64,000 nucleotides of DNA from NCBI RefSeq assembly GCF_000157895.3, contig NC_022663.1:4650001-4714000 (forward strand). Direction: 5' to 3'. Every line of letters starts with the position of its first letter. Within the stretch, counting starts at the first letter, position 1. The notes under the pieces are model-generated. The model made no database searches. It had not been told where the DNA came from and saw nothing but the letters and a program-made list of their open reading frames with translations. Below are positions 1 through 8,418 of this stretch, piece after piece. The DNA is from Mycobacterium kansasii ATCC 12478 (lineage in GTDB: Bacteria; Actinomycetota; Actinomycetes; Mycobacteriales; Mycobacteriaceae). Made by a program: the position numbers and the translations under genes.

Positions 1-93
1 AAGGCCCCCAGTGGTGGCGTGTTGGCGCCGCCCGAACATCGCAATGGACGTCGCCGTGGACACCTGCGCGTGTTGCCCGATCCCCCCGACTAG
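1..93 (+). CDS. C-terminal end of a DUF3499-family protein (partial)
   Basis: Frame 1 is open from the first base to a TAG at 91-93 and encodes 30 residues ending RRRGHLRVLPDPPD. This basic tail is what I remember of the DUF3499 family (Rv3258c), which lies directly upstream of manB in mycobacteria. The 5' part lies outside the window. Its function is unknown. The identification rests on a short tail and synteny only. Confidence 0.65.
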   Translation, partial: KAPSGGVLAPPEHRNGRRRGHLRVLPDPPD

Positions 94-222
94 TCCCGAC
101 TGGCCCGGCCGCTTCCCGTAGCCGGTTCGGCTCCGGTCCGGACCGATGCCGTCGGCGACTTCGTCGGGCCGATAGGCTGGCGGCCAAGGGACGAAGAAAA
201 CCAAGTCGTCAGGAGCCCCGCC
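94..222. other. Intergenic region upstream of manB
   Basis: This 129-base gap separates the DUF3499 gene from manB. An AGGAG ribosome-binding site lies at about 211-215, eight bases before the manB ATG. I see no clear -10/-35 pair and no strong hairpin. Confidence 0.5.
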
Positions 223-1617
223 ATGTCTTGGCCCGCCGCGGTTATCAATCGTGTTATCAAGGCTTATGACGTGCGCGGGTTGGTAGGGGAAGAGATCGAT
301 GAGTCGCTGACCGCCGATATCGGCGCGGCCTTCGCCCGGTTGATGCACGCCGAGGGCGCGCGGCAGGTGGTGATCGGCCACGACATGCGCGACAGTTCGC
401 CGTCGCTGGCCGCCGCGTTTGCCGACGGGGTGACCGGACAGGGCCTCGACGTGGTGCGTATCGGTTTGGCGTCGACCGATCAGCTCTATTTCGCTTCGGG
501 ACTGCTGGACTGCCCCGGCGCGATGTTCACCGCCAGCCACAACCCCGCCGCATACAACGGCATCAAGCTGTGCCGGGCCGGTGCCAAACCGGTGGGCGCG
601 GACACCGGACTCATCGCCATCCGGGACGATCTCATCGATGGCGTGCCCGCCTACGACGGGCCGGCCGGAACGCGCACCGACCAGGATGTGCTGGACGACT
701 ACGGGAAATTCCTGCGATCGCTGGTCAATACCACCGACCTGCGGCCGCTGCGGGTGGCCGTGGACGCCGGCAACGGGATGGCCGGCCACACCGCGCCGGC
801 CGTGCTCGGCCCGATCGGCTCGATTACCTTGCTGCCCTTGTACTTCGAGCTCGACGGCTCGTTTCCCAATCACGAGGCCAACCCGCTCGACCCGGCCAAC
901 CTGGTGGATCTGCAGACGTATGTGCGCGACACCGGCGCCGATCTCGGCCTGGCCTTCGACGGAGACGCCGACCGCTGCTTCGTGGTCGACGAGACCGGCC
1001 ACCCCGTGTCGCCGTCAACGGTGACCAGCCTGGTGGCAGCGCGCGAGCTCGGCCGGGAGATCGGCGCCACCGTGATCCACAACGTGATCACCTCGCGCGC
1101 GGTGCCCGAGCTGGTCGTCGAGCGCGGCGGCACGCCGCTGCGCTCGCGAGTCGGACACTCCTATATCAAGGCGCTGATGGCCGACACCGGCGCGATCTTC
1201 GGCGGCGAACACTCGGCCCACTACTACTTCCGCGACTTCTGGGGCGCCGATTCGGGGATGCTGGCCGCACTGTACGTGCTGGCTGCCCTCGGCGAGCAGG
1301 ACCGGCCGTTGTCCGAGCTGACCGCGGACTACCAGCGCTACGAATCGTCCGGTGAGATCAACTTCAGGGTGGCCGACGCCGAGGCATGCGTGGAGGCGGT
1401 ACTGAAGTCGTTCGGCAACCGGGTCCAGTCCATCGACCACCTCGACGGGGTCACGGTGGACCTGGGCGACGGCAGCTGGTTCAACCTGCGCAGCTCCAAC
1501 ACCGAGCCGCTGCTGCGGCTCAACGTGGAGGCCCGCACCACCGAGGATGTCGATGCGGTGGTGCAGCAGGTCAGCGGCGAAATCGTGGCCCAGCTGCCGG
1601 CAGAGGCGGGACCGTGA
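223..1617 (+). CDS. manB: Phosphomannomutase/phosphoglucomutase ManB (464 aa)
   Basis: Interconverts mannose-6-phosphate and mannose-1-phosphate in the cytosol, the step before GDP-mannose for PIMs, lipomannan and lipoarabinomannan. The alpha-D-phosphohexomutase signatures occur in order: the phosphoserine loop TASHNP with Ser105, the Mg-binding DGDADR at residues 246-251, the sugar loop GGEHSAH, and a phosphate-binding RSSNTEP near the C-terminus. The length is normal for the family. The ATG follows AGGAG. The stop overlaps the GTG of the next gene (GTGA), so manB, the TobH gene and manA look like one coupled operon. Confidence 0.95.
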   Translation: MSWPAAVINRVIKAYDVRGLVGEEIDESLTADIGAAFARLMHAEGARQVVIGHDMRDSSPSLAAAFADGVTGQGLDVVRIGLASTDQLYFASGLLDCPGAMFTASHNPAAYNGIKLCRAGAKPVGADTGLIAIRDDLIDGVPAYDGPAGTRTDQDVLDDYGKFLRSLVNTTDLRPLRVAVDAGNGMAGHTAPAVLGPIGSITLLPLYFELDGSFPNHEANPLDPANLVDLQTYVRDTGADLGLAFDGDADRCFVVDETGHPVSPSTVTSLVAARELGREIGATVIHNVITSRAVPELVVERGGTPLRSRVGHSYIKALMADTGAIFGGEHSAHYYFRDFWGADSGMLAALYVLAALGEQDRPLSELTADYQRYESSGEINFRVADAEACVEAVLKSFGNRVQSIDHLDGVTVDLGDGSWFNLRSSNTEPLLRLNVEARTTEDVDAVVQQVSGEIVAQLPAEAGP

Positions 1618-2714
1618 GCGCCGTCCAGTCGGTCGATCTCGAAGACGCCGACGGCCTGATCGCCGCCGACCGCGACGGCCTGTTGCGGGCCGCGTCGACC
1701 GCCGGCGCGCAGGTGCGGGCCATTGCCGCCGCACACGACGAAGGTGAACTGGACTTACTGCGCGGCGGCGACCGGCCCCGAACGGTGATCTGGGTGGGCG
1801 GGCGGGGTCCCGCCGAGACGGCCGGGGCGATGCTGGTCTCGACGCTGGCGGCTGCGGCCGCCGAACCGATCGCACTCGCCAGGGAGGCACCGCCCTGGGT
1901 GGGTCCGCTTGACGTGCTCATTGTCGCCGGCGACGACCCCGGTGATCCCGCACTGGTCGCAGCGGCCGCGACCGGGGTGCGCCGAGGCGCGCGGGTGGTC
2001 GTCGTGGCCCCCTATGCGGGTGCCTTGCGCGACTCCACGGCCGGTCGGGTCGCGGTGCTGGAACCACGACTACGGGTTCCCGACGAATTCGGGTTGTGCC
2101 GCTACCTGGCCGCGGGCCTGGCCGCGCTGAGCACCGTGGACCCCAGGCTGCAGGTCGACCTGGCGTCGTTGGCCGACGAGCTCGATGCCGAGGCGCTGCA
2201 CAACAGTGCCGGCCGCGAGGTGTTCACCAACCCGGCCAAGACGCTTGCCGCGCGAGTATCGGGACGCCGGGTTGCGCTGACCGGTGACAACTCCGCCACC
2301 CTGGCCCTGGCCCGCCACGGCAGCTCGGTGCTGCTGCGGATCGCGCAGCAGGTAGCCGCGGCCGCCTGGCTGGCCGACGCGGTGGTGGCGCTGCGGGCCG
2401 GCGTTGCCGCCGGTGCTGCCGGTTATTCGGGGGATACCTTGTTTCACGACGAGCAGATCGACGGCCCGCTGCCTGAGCGGATGCGGGTGCTGGCGCTGAC
2501 GCTGGCCGGGGAGCGAACGGTGGTCGGAGCCCGGATCGCCGGGCTCGACGACATCTACCTGGTCACCGCGGAGGACGCGACGCAGGACCCCGGTGTGGCC
2601 GGATCGGATGGCCTGCTCATACCGGCCGACGCGCAACGTCCCGAACAGCAACTGGCAATATTGGCCGTTCGGCTGGAGATGGCCGCGGTGTATTTGCGAC
2701 TGGCGCGGGGATAG
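1614..2714 (+). CDS. TobH-like protein with phosphosugar-isomerase-type fold (366 aa)
   Basis: This matches by position and character the Rv3256c/TobH family that lies between manB and manA in mycobacteria. It is Ala/Val-rich with alternating beta-alpha segments, for example VLIVAGDDPGDPALVAAA, consistent with a SIS or bifunctional PGI/PMI C-terminal-type fold. No catalytic residue can be assigned with certainty. The chosen GTG overlaps the manB stop by four bases; the frame is open further upstream but would run through manB. A role in mannose-phosphate metabolism is inferred from its neighbours. Confidence 0.75.
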   Translation: MSAVQSVDLEDADGLIAADRDGLLRAASTAGAQVRAIAAAHDEGELDLLRGGDRPRTVIWVGGRGPAETAGAMLVSTLAAAAAEPIALAREAPPWVGPLDVLIVAGDDPGDPALVAAAATGVRRGARVVVVAPYAGALRDSTAGRVAVLEPRLRVPDEFGLCRYLAAGLAALSTVDPRLQVDLASLADELDAEALHNSAGREVFTNPAKTLAARVSGRRVALTGDNSATLALARHGSSVLLRIAQQVAAAAWLADAVVALRAGVAAGAAGYSGDTLFHDEQIDGPLPERMRVLALTLAGERTVVGARIAGLDDIYLVTAEDATQDPGVAGSDGLLIPADAQRPEQQLAILAVRLEMAAVYLRLARG

Positions 2715-2721
2715 ATACACG

Positions 2722-3948
2722 GTGGAATTGCTACGCGGAGCGTTACGGACATACGCCTGGGGATCGCGTACCGCTATCGCCGAGTTCACCGGGCGGCCGG
2801 TGCCGGCCGCCCACCCGGAAGCCGAACTCTGGTTTGGTGCGCACCCGGGTGACCCCGCCTGGCTGGAAACCGACAACGGCGAGACCTCGTTGCTGGAAGC
2901 ACTGAGCGCCGATCCGGAGGGACAGCTCGGTCACGGGTCACGCACCCGATTCGGCGATGTGCTGCCGTTCCTGGTGAAGGTCCTGGCCGCCGACGAGCCG
3001 TTGTCCCTGCAGGCCCACCCCAGCGCCGAGCAGGCTATCGAGGGTTATCTACGGGAAGAACGGCTGGGCATTCCGGTGGCTTCGCCGGTGCGCAACTACC
3101 GCGACACCAGTCACAAGCCCGAGTTGCTGGTGGCGTTGCAGCCGTTCGAGGCGCTGGCCGGCTTCCGTCAGGCCGCCCGCACCCGCGAGCTCCTGCAGGC
3201 GCTGGCGGTGTCCGACCTCGACCCGTTCATCGACTTGCTCAGCGACCAGTCCGACGCCGACGGCCTGCGTGCGCTGTTCACCACCTGGATCACCGCGCCG
3301 CAGCCCGACATCGACGTGCTGGTGCCCGCCGTGCTGGAGGGCGCTATTCACTACGTCAGCTCCGGCGCGACGGAATTCGCCGCGGAAGTCAAGACGGTGT
3401 TGGAGCTGGGCGAGCGTTATCCCGGCGACGCCGGGGTGCTCGCGGCGTTGTTGCTCAACCGGATCAGCTTGTCGCCGGGTGAGGCGATATTCCTGCCGGC
3501 CGGCAACTTGCACACCTATCTGCGTGGTTTCGCGCTCGAGGTAATGGCCAACTCCGACAACGTATTACGAGGGGGTCTCACTCCCAAGCACGTCGATGTG
3601 CCGGAACTGCTGCGGGTTCTGGACTTCGCCCCGACCGCGGAGTCGGCACTGCGGCCGCCGATCCGGCGCGACGGGCTGGAGCTGGTTTACGACACGCCGG
3701 CCGAGGAGTTCGCGGTCGCGTTGCTGGCGCTCGGCGCAGATCAGCTGGGCCACGAGATCGATGCACCCTCGAGTCATGAGGGCCCGCAGATCTTGTTGTG
3801 CACCGAGGGTTCGACCATGGTCCACGGCAAGTCGAAGTCGTTGACGCTCAAGCAGGGGATGGCTGCCTGGGTGGCCGCTGAAGACGGCCCGATTCGGCTT
3901 CTCGCGCACGAGCCCACGAAACTGTTCCGGGCTACCGTAGGGCTGTGA
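2722..3948 (+). CDS. manA: Mannose-6-phosphate isomerase, type I (408 aa)
   Basis: Interconverts fructose-6-phosphate and mannose-6-phosphate, the entry to the mannose pathway completed by ManB. Type I PMI motifs are present: QAHPS (zinc ligands), YRDTSHKPE followed by LLVALQPFEALAGFR, and the active-site stretch LPAGNLHTYLRG. The chosen GTG at 2722 gives VELLRGALRTYAWGS, the usual family N-terminus, seven bases after the TobH stop. The 3' end overlaps by 17 bases the end of the convergent FAD oxidoreductase gene, so no separate terminator fits between them. Confidence 0.95.
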   Translation: MELLRGALRTYAWGSRTAIAEFTGRPVPAAHPEAELWFGAHPGDPAWLETDNGETSLLEALSADPEGQLGHGSRTRFGDVLPFLVKVLAADEPLSLQAHPSAEQAIEGYLREERLGIPVASPVRNYRDTSHKPELLVALQPFEALAGFRQAARTRELLQALAVSDLDPFIDLLSDQSDADGLRALFTTWITAPQPDIDVLVPAVLEGAIHYVSSGATEFAAEVKTVLELGERYPGDAGVLAALLLNRISLSPGEAIFLPAGNLHTYLRGFALEVMANSDNVLRGGLTPKHVDVPELLRVLDFAPTAESALRPPIRRDGLELVYDTPAEEFAVALLALGADQLGHEIDAPSSHEGPQILLCTEGSTMVHGKSKSLTLKQGMAAWVAAEDGPIRLLAHEPTKLFRATVGL

Positions 3949-5356
3949 CGGCTTGCCGGCGATTAGCGACGGCTTGCCGGCGCTCGTCGAGCCATAGCCG
4001 CAGGTTGTGGGCGATGGTCCGGCCGACGATCCGCGGCGGCGGAATCATGTACAGGCTGTCAAGCAGCGAGAACCGGCGTAAAAACCATTCGGCGAGAACG
4101 GGATTCGTTTCGGCAGCGCCGAGGAATTGGTCGAACAACGCACCAGATGGCCGCCACCACCACGGGACCGGGCCGGTGACGCCGTGGTGGAAGGTGATGT
4201 CGCCGATGGCGTTCATCATCCACACCGGATACGTCGTCTTGCGGGTGAGCCGGGTGAATTCGGCGACGAGGCTTTTCGTGGGAGATTGCAGCGCCCGGCG
4301 CAGATTGCCGGCCTGCAGCGACGTCATCGTCATGCCCTGCCCGAAGGTGGGGTTGAAGCTGGCCACGGCGTCACCGAACGGGATGATGCCCGCCGGGAAC
4401 TGCTCCAGCTTGTCGTAGCGGCGCCACCTGCTGGCCGGGAATGCGTGGAACACCGGGCCGCCGAGGGGTTCGGCCTGCGCCAGCGCGTCCGTGAATCGGG
4501 CCGGCAGCAGCCGGTCGGCAAGCGCACGCATGTCGGCGAAGGTCGACGGCGGCTTGGCGTGGGCCACCCCGAAGGTGGTGAGCACCCAGGTGCCGTCCTC
4601 GTAACAGAGCATGCCCAGCCCCAGCGACTGGTCATGTGAGGCACCGGCGACCACGACCTTCTCCCGCAGCAGCCCGTCGGGGATGCGGAACTGGTGGCTG
4701 GCGTAGTTGATGCCGATGTCCACGGTTTCCTCGGCCGGGCGCTGAAACCCCCACTGCGCCAACCACACCGGTAGCCGGGTACCCCGCCCCTCCGCGTCGA
4801 CGACAAGGTCGGCGGCCCGGAACTCGGGATCGCCGCCGGCACCGTCTTCACGGGGAGCCAGCAGCACCCCGGTCACCCGCTGCCGGGCGGGCTCGAAGCG
4901 TGGCTCGGTGACCAGTCGCCGTACGATCTCGACGTTGTCGATGCCGAGCACCCGCCGTCGCAGCTGCCATTCCAGATGCGGCCGGCTGGGCACATAGGCG
5001 GTGAACTCTCTGCGCAAGGTGTGCCCGGTCCCCAGGACATGGCCCGCGGCGCCGAAGTAGATGCAGTCCGGCCGATTCTCCAGCATGGGCACCCCGGCGG
5101 CGACCATGTCGGCCAGTAGGCCCGGGAAGAGGCTCTCGAATTCGTCTGCGCCGCGGGCCATCAGCATGTGCAGGTGGCGGTCCTGGGGAACCGTGGCGCG
5201 GTTGGCCGGTGCGCTCGGCAGCTCGTCGCGCTCGAAAACCGTCACCCGGCCGAAAAAATCGGACAGCACGCGCGCCGCGCACAAGCCAGCGATGCTGGCC
5301 CCGATGACGACGGCGTGGTCTCTGGTGTTGACCGTTCTGGCTATGCTCCCCCGCAT
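3932..5356 (-). CDS. FAD-dependent oxidoreductase, Rv3254-like, copy 1 (474 aa)
   Basis: Flavoprotein of the PHBH/epoxidase-like class. The N-terminus carries a dinucleotide-binding loop HAVVIGASIAGLCAARVL, and the second FAD motif (GDAVASFNPTFGQGMT) lies in the C-terminal half. Substrate is unknown. The ATG at 5356 (MRGSIART) is preferred over an in-frame start at 5386 because the longer form would overlap the upstream paralogue. The last residues contain a small duplication (RRQAVANRRQAVTALR) from a direct repeat at 3947-3980. It is a tandem duplicate of the gene at 5373-6767. Confidence 0.85.
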   Translation of the reverse strand: MRGSIARTVNTRDHAVVIGASIAGLCAARVLSDFFGRVTVFERDELPSAPANRATVPQDRHLHMLMARGADEFESLFPGLLADMVAAGVPMLENRPDCIYFGAAGHVLGTGHTLRREFTAYVPSRPHLEWQLRRRVLGIDNVEIVRRLVTEPRFEPARQRVTGVLLAPREDGAGGDPEFRAADLVVDAEGRGTRLPVWLAQWGFQRPAEETVDIGINYASHQFRIPDGLLREKVVVAGASHDQSLGLGMLCYEDGTWVLTTFGVAHAKPPSTFADMRALADRLLPARFTDALAQAEPLGGPVFHAFPASRWRRYDKLEQFPAGIIPFGDAVASFNPTFGQGMTMTSLQAGNLRRALQSPTKSLVAEFTRLTRKTTYPVWMMNAIGDITFHHGVTGPVPWWWRPSGALFDQFLGAAETNPVLAEWFLRRFSLLDSLYMIPPPRIVGRTIAHNLRLWLDERRQAVANRRQAVTALR

Positions 5357-5372
5357 TCCCGCAGCGTACCGG

Positions 5373-6767
5373 CTAGCGCCGGCCACGCCGCCGCTCGCGC
5401 AGCCACAGCCGCATGTTGTGCGCCACGGCCCGGCCGATGATCGGCGCCGACGGCACCGTATACAGGCTGTCGAGCAGCGAGATCCGGCGCAAAAACCATT
5501 CGGCCAGAACAGGATTGGTTTCAGCGGCGCCGAGGAACTGGTCGTAGAGCGCGCCGACCGGCCGATACCAGCGCGGCATCGGCCCGCGGGCGTGTTGGAA
5601 GCAGCGGTCGGCGATCGCGTTCATCGTCCACACCGGTCGGGTGATCTTGGCGGCGGCCCGGTTGAATTCGACGGCCGGCTCTCCCTTTGGGGATTCTGGC
5701 GGGGATTGCAGTGCCTGGCGCAGCCGGCCGGCCTGCAGACACGCCATCGTCATGCCTTGCCCGAAGGTGGGATTGAAGCTGGCGATGGCGTCCCCGAACG
5801 GGATGATCCCGCACGGGAAGCGACTCAGCTTGTCGTAGCGGCGCCATCTGCTGACCGGAAAAGCGTGGAATGCCGGGGCGCCGACGGGTTCGGCCCGGGC
5901 CAGCGCATCGGCGAAACGGGCCGGCAGCAGCCGGTAGCCGAGCTCACGCATCTCGTCGAACGTCGCAGGCGGGGTGGCTTTGTCGACCCCGAAAGTCGTC
6001 AAGATCCAGCTGCCGTCCTCGTAGCACAACATGCCCAGGCCCAGCGATTGCCCCGGGCCGACACCGGTGACCACGATCTTCTCCCGGATAAGCCCGTCCG
6101 GGATGGTGAGCCGGTGGCTGGCATAGCCGATGCCGACGTCGACGGTGTCCTCGGCCGGGCGCTGATATCCCCACTGCGCCAACCACACCGGCAGTCGACT
6201 GCCGCGTCCGGCCGCATCGACGACGAGATCGGCCGCGACGAACTCCGGATCATCGGCGCCGGTCTCCAGCAGCACACCGGTTACCCGGTCGCGTGCGCGA
6301 TCGAACCGCGGCTGGCTGACGTTGCAGTGCCGGATCTCGACGTTGGGCAGGGCACGCACCCGTGACCGCAGCTGCCATTCCAGATGAGGACGGCTGGGCA
6401 GGTAGGCGGTGAATGGGTGACGCAGTTGTGCGCCGATGCCCAGGACGTGGCCCACCGCACCGAGGTAGATGCAGTCCGGGCGGTTGTCCAGCATCGGCAC
6501 GCCGGCTGCCACCAGCTCCGCCAATAGACCGGGGAAAAGCGCCTCGAACTCCACCGCGCCGCGGGCCATCAGCAGGTGCAGATGACGGTCTTGGGGGACC
6601 GCGCTGCGATACGAGGGCGTGTCCGGCAGTTCGTCGCGCTCGAAGACGGTCACCGTGGCATAGAAGTCGGAGAGCGACCGCGCTGCGCACAACCCGGCGA
6701 CGCTGGCGCCGATGACGACCGCGTGGTCCCTGGGGTTTGCGGCGCTGTTTCGCAAGCTCGCGCTCAT
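5373..6767 (-). CDS. FAD-dependent oxidoreductase, Rv3254-like, copy 2 (464 aa)
   Basis: Paralogue of the downstream gene, with the same architecture: FAD loop HAVVIGASVAGLCAARSL, the conserved VPQDRHLHLLMARGA segment, and GDAIASFNPTFGQGMT in the C-terminal half. The ATG at 6767 (MSASLRNS) is chosen. The frame stays open upstream to 8267 only because it runs antisense to the permease. The two copies are 16 bases apart and probably co-transcribed. The gene diverges from the permease across about 54 bases. Substrate is not predictable. Confidence 0.85.
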   Translation of the reverse strand: MSASLRNSAANPRDHAVVIGASVAGLCAARSLSDFYATVTVFERDELPDTPSYRSAVPQDRHLHLLMARGAVEFEALFPGLLAELVAAGVPMLDNRPDCIYLGAVGHVLGIGAQLRHPFTAYLPSRPHLEWQLRSRVRALPNVEIRHCNVSQPRFDRARDRVTGVLLETGADDPEFVAADLVVDAAGRGSRLPVWLAQWGYQRPAEDTVDVGIGYASHRLTIPDGLIREKIVVTGVGPGQSLGLGMLCYEDGSWILTTFGVDKATPPATFDEMRELGYRLLPARFADALARAEPVGAPAFHAFPVSRWRRYDKLSRFPCGIIPFGDAIASFNPTFGQGMTMACLQAGRLRQALQSPPESPKGEPAVEFNRAAAKITRPVWTMNAIADRCFQHARGPMPRWYRPVGALYDQFLGAAETNPVLAEWFLRRISLLDSLYTVPSAPIIGRAVAHNMRLWLRERRRGRR

Positions 6768-6821
6768 CCCCGGCAGCGTACCCAGTACTGTGCGGTCACA
6801 GCTGGAGACGAGAGGACACGC

Positions 6822-8306
6822 ATGGCCGGTCGATGGCGCACGAAGTCGGTAGAGCAGTCGATCGCTGACACCGACGAGCCGGACACTCGGCTGCGTAAGG
6901 ACCTCACCTGGAAAGACCTGGTGGTCTTCGGTGTTTCGGTGGTGATCGGGGCCGGTATCTTCACGGTCACCGCCTCGACTGCCGGCGACATCACCGGCCC
7001 GGCCATCTGGGTGTCGTTTCTCATCGCGGCGGGCACCTGTGCGCTGGCGGCCCTGTGCTATGCGGAATTCGCCTCGACGCTGCCGGTGGCCGGCAGCGCA
7101 TACACCTTCTCCTATGCGACTTTCGGCGAGTTCCTGGCGTGGGTGATCGGCTGGAACCTGGTTCTGGAATTGGCGGTCGGCGCGGCCGTCGTCGCCAAGG
7201 GCTGGTCCAGCTATCTGGGCACGGTGTTCGGATTCGCCGGTGGCACAATCCATCTCGGATCGATCAACTTCGACTGGGGTGCGTTGCTGATCGTCGCTGT
7301 GGTGGCGACCCTGCTCGCGCTGGGCACCAAGTTGTCGTCGAGGTTTTCTGCCGTGGTCACCACCATCAAGGTGTCGGTGGTCGTTTTCGTCGTGATAGTC
7401 GGCGCGTTCTACATCAAGGCCGCCAATTACTCGCCCTTCATTCCCGAACCCGAACCTGAACATCAGGGCAAGGGTGCCGACCAGTCGGTGCTGTCGCTGC
7501 TGACCGGAGCCCACGGCAGCCACTACGGCTGGTACGGCGTCCTGGCCGGGGCGTCGATCGTGTTCTTTGCGTTCATCGGCTTCGACATCGTGGCCACGAT
7601 GGCCGAGGAGACCAAGCATCCGCAACGCGACGTCCCGCGGGGCATCCTGGCGTCGCTGGGCATTGTCACGCTGCTCTACGTTGCGGTGTCGGTGGTGCTG
7701 TCCGGCATGGTTTCCTACCGACAGCTGCGTACCGTCCCGGGCAGCGGCCAGGCGAACCTGGCCACCGCGTTCCAGGCCAACAGCGTGTACTGGGCCAGCG
7801 GCATCATCTCCGTCGGGGCGCTCGCCGGGCTGACCACCGTGGTGATGGTGCTGATGCTCGGGCAGTGCCGGGTCCTGTTCGCGATGGCGCGCGACGGGCT
7901 GTTGCCACGGCAGCTGGCCAAGACCGGGTCGCGCGGCACGCCGGTGCGGATCACCGTGCTGGTCGCGGTGGTGGTGGCCGCGACGGCGTCGGTCTTTCCC
8001 ATCACCAAGCTGGAAGAGATGGTCAACGTCGGCACCTTGTTCGCCTTCGTCCTGGTGTCCGGCGGTGTCATCATCCTGCGCAGGAAGCGGCCCGACCTGG
8101 AGCGCGGCTTCCGGGCGCCGTGGGTGCCGTGGCTTCCGATCGCCTCGCTGTGTGCGTGTCTGTGGTTGATGGTGAACCTGACCGCGCTGACCTGGATTCG
8201 GTTCGGTGTCTGGTTGGTGTTGGGCACCGCGATCTACGTGGGCTACGGGCACCGGCATTCGGTGCACGGAAACCGGGAGGCGGCCAACGCGGTGCCTGAC
8301 ACGTAA
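6822..8306 (+). CDS. APC-superfamily amino acid permease (494 aa)
   Basis: Integral membrane amino-acid/polyamine-type transporter, by position the Rv3253c orthologue. It begins with a hydrophilic tail (MAGRWRTKSVEQSIAD), followed by the APC signature VVIGAGIFTVTAS in the first helix and about twelve hydrophobic segments. The motif IVFFAFIGFDIVATMAEE is typical of cationic amino acid transporters. The ATG at 6822 gives about the length expected. Substrate specificity cannot be read from the sequence. Confidence 0.88.
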   Translation: MAGRWRTKSVEQSIADTDEPDTRLRKDLTWKDLVVFGVSVVIGAGIFTVTASTAGDITGPAIWVSFLIAAGTCALAALCYAEFASTLPVAGSAYTFSYATFGEFLAWVIGWNLVLELAVGAAVVAKGWSSYLGTVFGFAGGTIHLGSINFDWGALLIVAVVATLLALGTKLSSRFSAVVTTIKVSVVVFVVIVGAFYIKAANYSPFIPEPEPEHQGKGADQSVLSLLTGAHGSHYGWYGVLAGASIVFFAFIGFDIVATMAEETKHPQRDVPRGILASLGIVTLLYVAVSVVLSGMVSYRQLRTVPGSGQANLATAFQANSVYWASGIISVGALAGLTTVVMVLMLGQCRVLFAMARDGLLPRQLAKTGSRGTPVRITVLVAVVVAATASVFPITKLEEMVNVGTLFAFVLVSGGVIILRRKRPDLERGFRAPWVPWLPIASLCACLWLMVNLTALTWIRFGVWLVLGTAIYVGYGHRHSVHGNREAANAVPDT

Positions 8307-8340
8307 GGCAGCTTTGGAAACTTAGTGTACAAATCTATCC

Positions 8341-8358
8341 CTGCTGTCTAGACAGCAG
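8341..8358. promoter_or_regulatory. Perfect 18-bp palindrome, candidate operator of the alkB operon
   Basis: CTGCTGTCTAGACAGCAG is an uninterrupted perfect palindrome 60 bases before the alkB ATG. The position and form fit a TetR-family operator, and a TetR gene is the last gene of the operon. Binding is inferred. Confidence 0.6.
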
Positions 8359-8418
8359 ACGCACAAGGCAGTAATGTCCAAACTGAAGCGTGGTGTGACT
8401 CACGAGGAGGTTTGGCAT

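Noticed and set aside
6768..8267. Upstream extension of the second FAD oxidoreductase frame on the minus strand
   Set aside because: It is antisense to the APC permease, His/Arg/Gln-rich as expected for mirror reading of high-GC genes, and the real ATG is at 6767.
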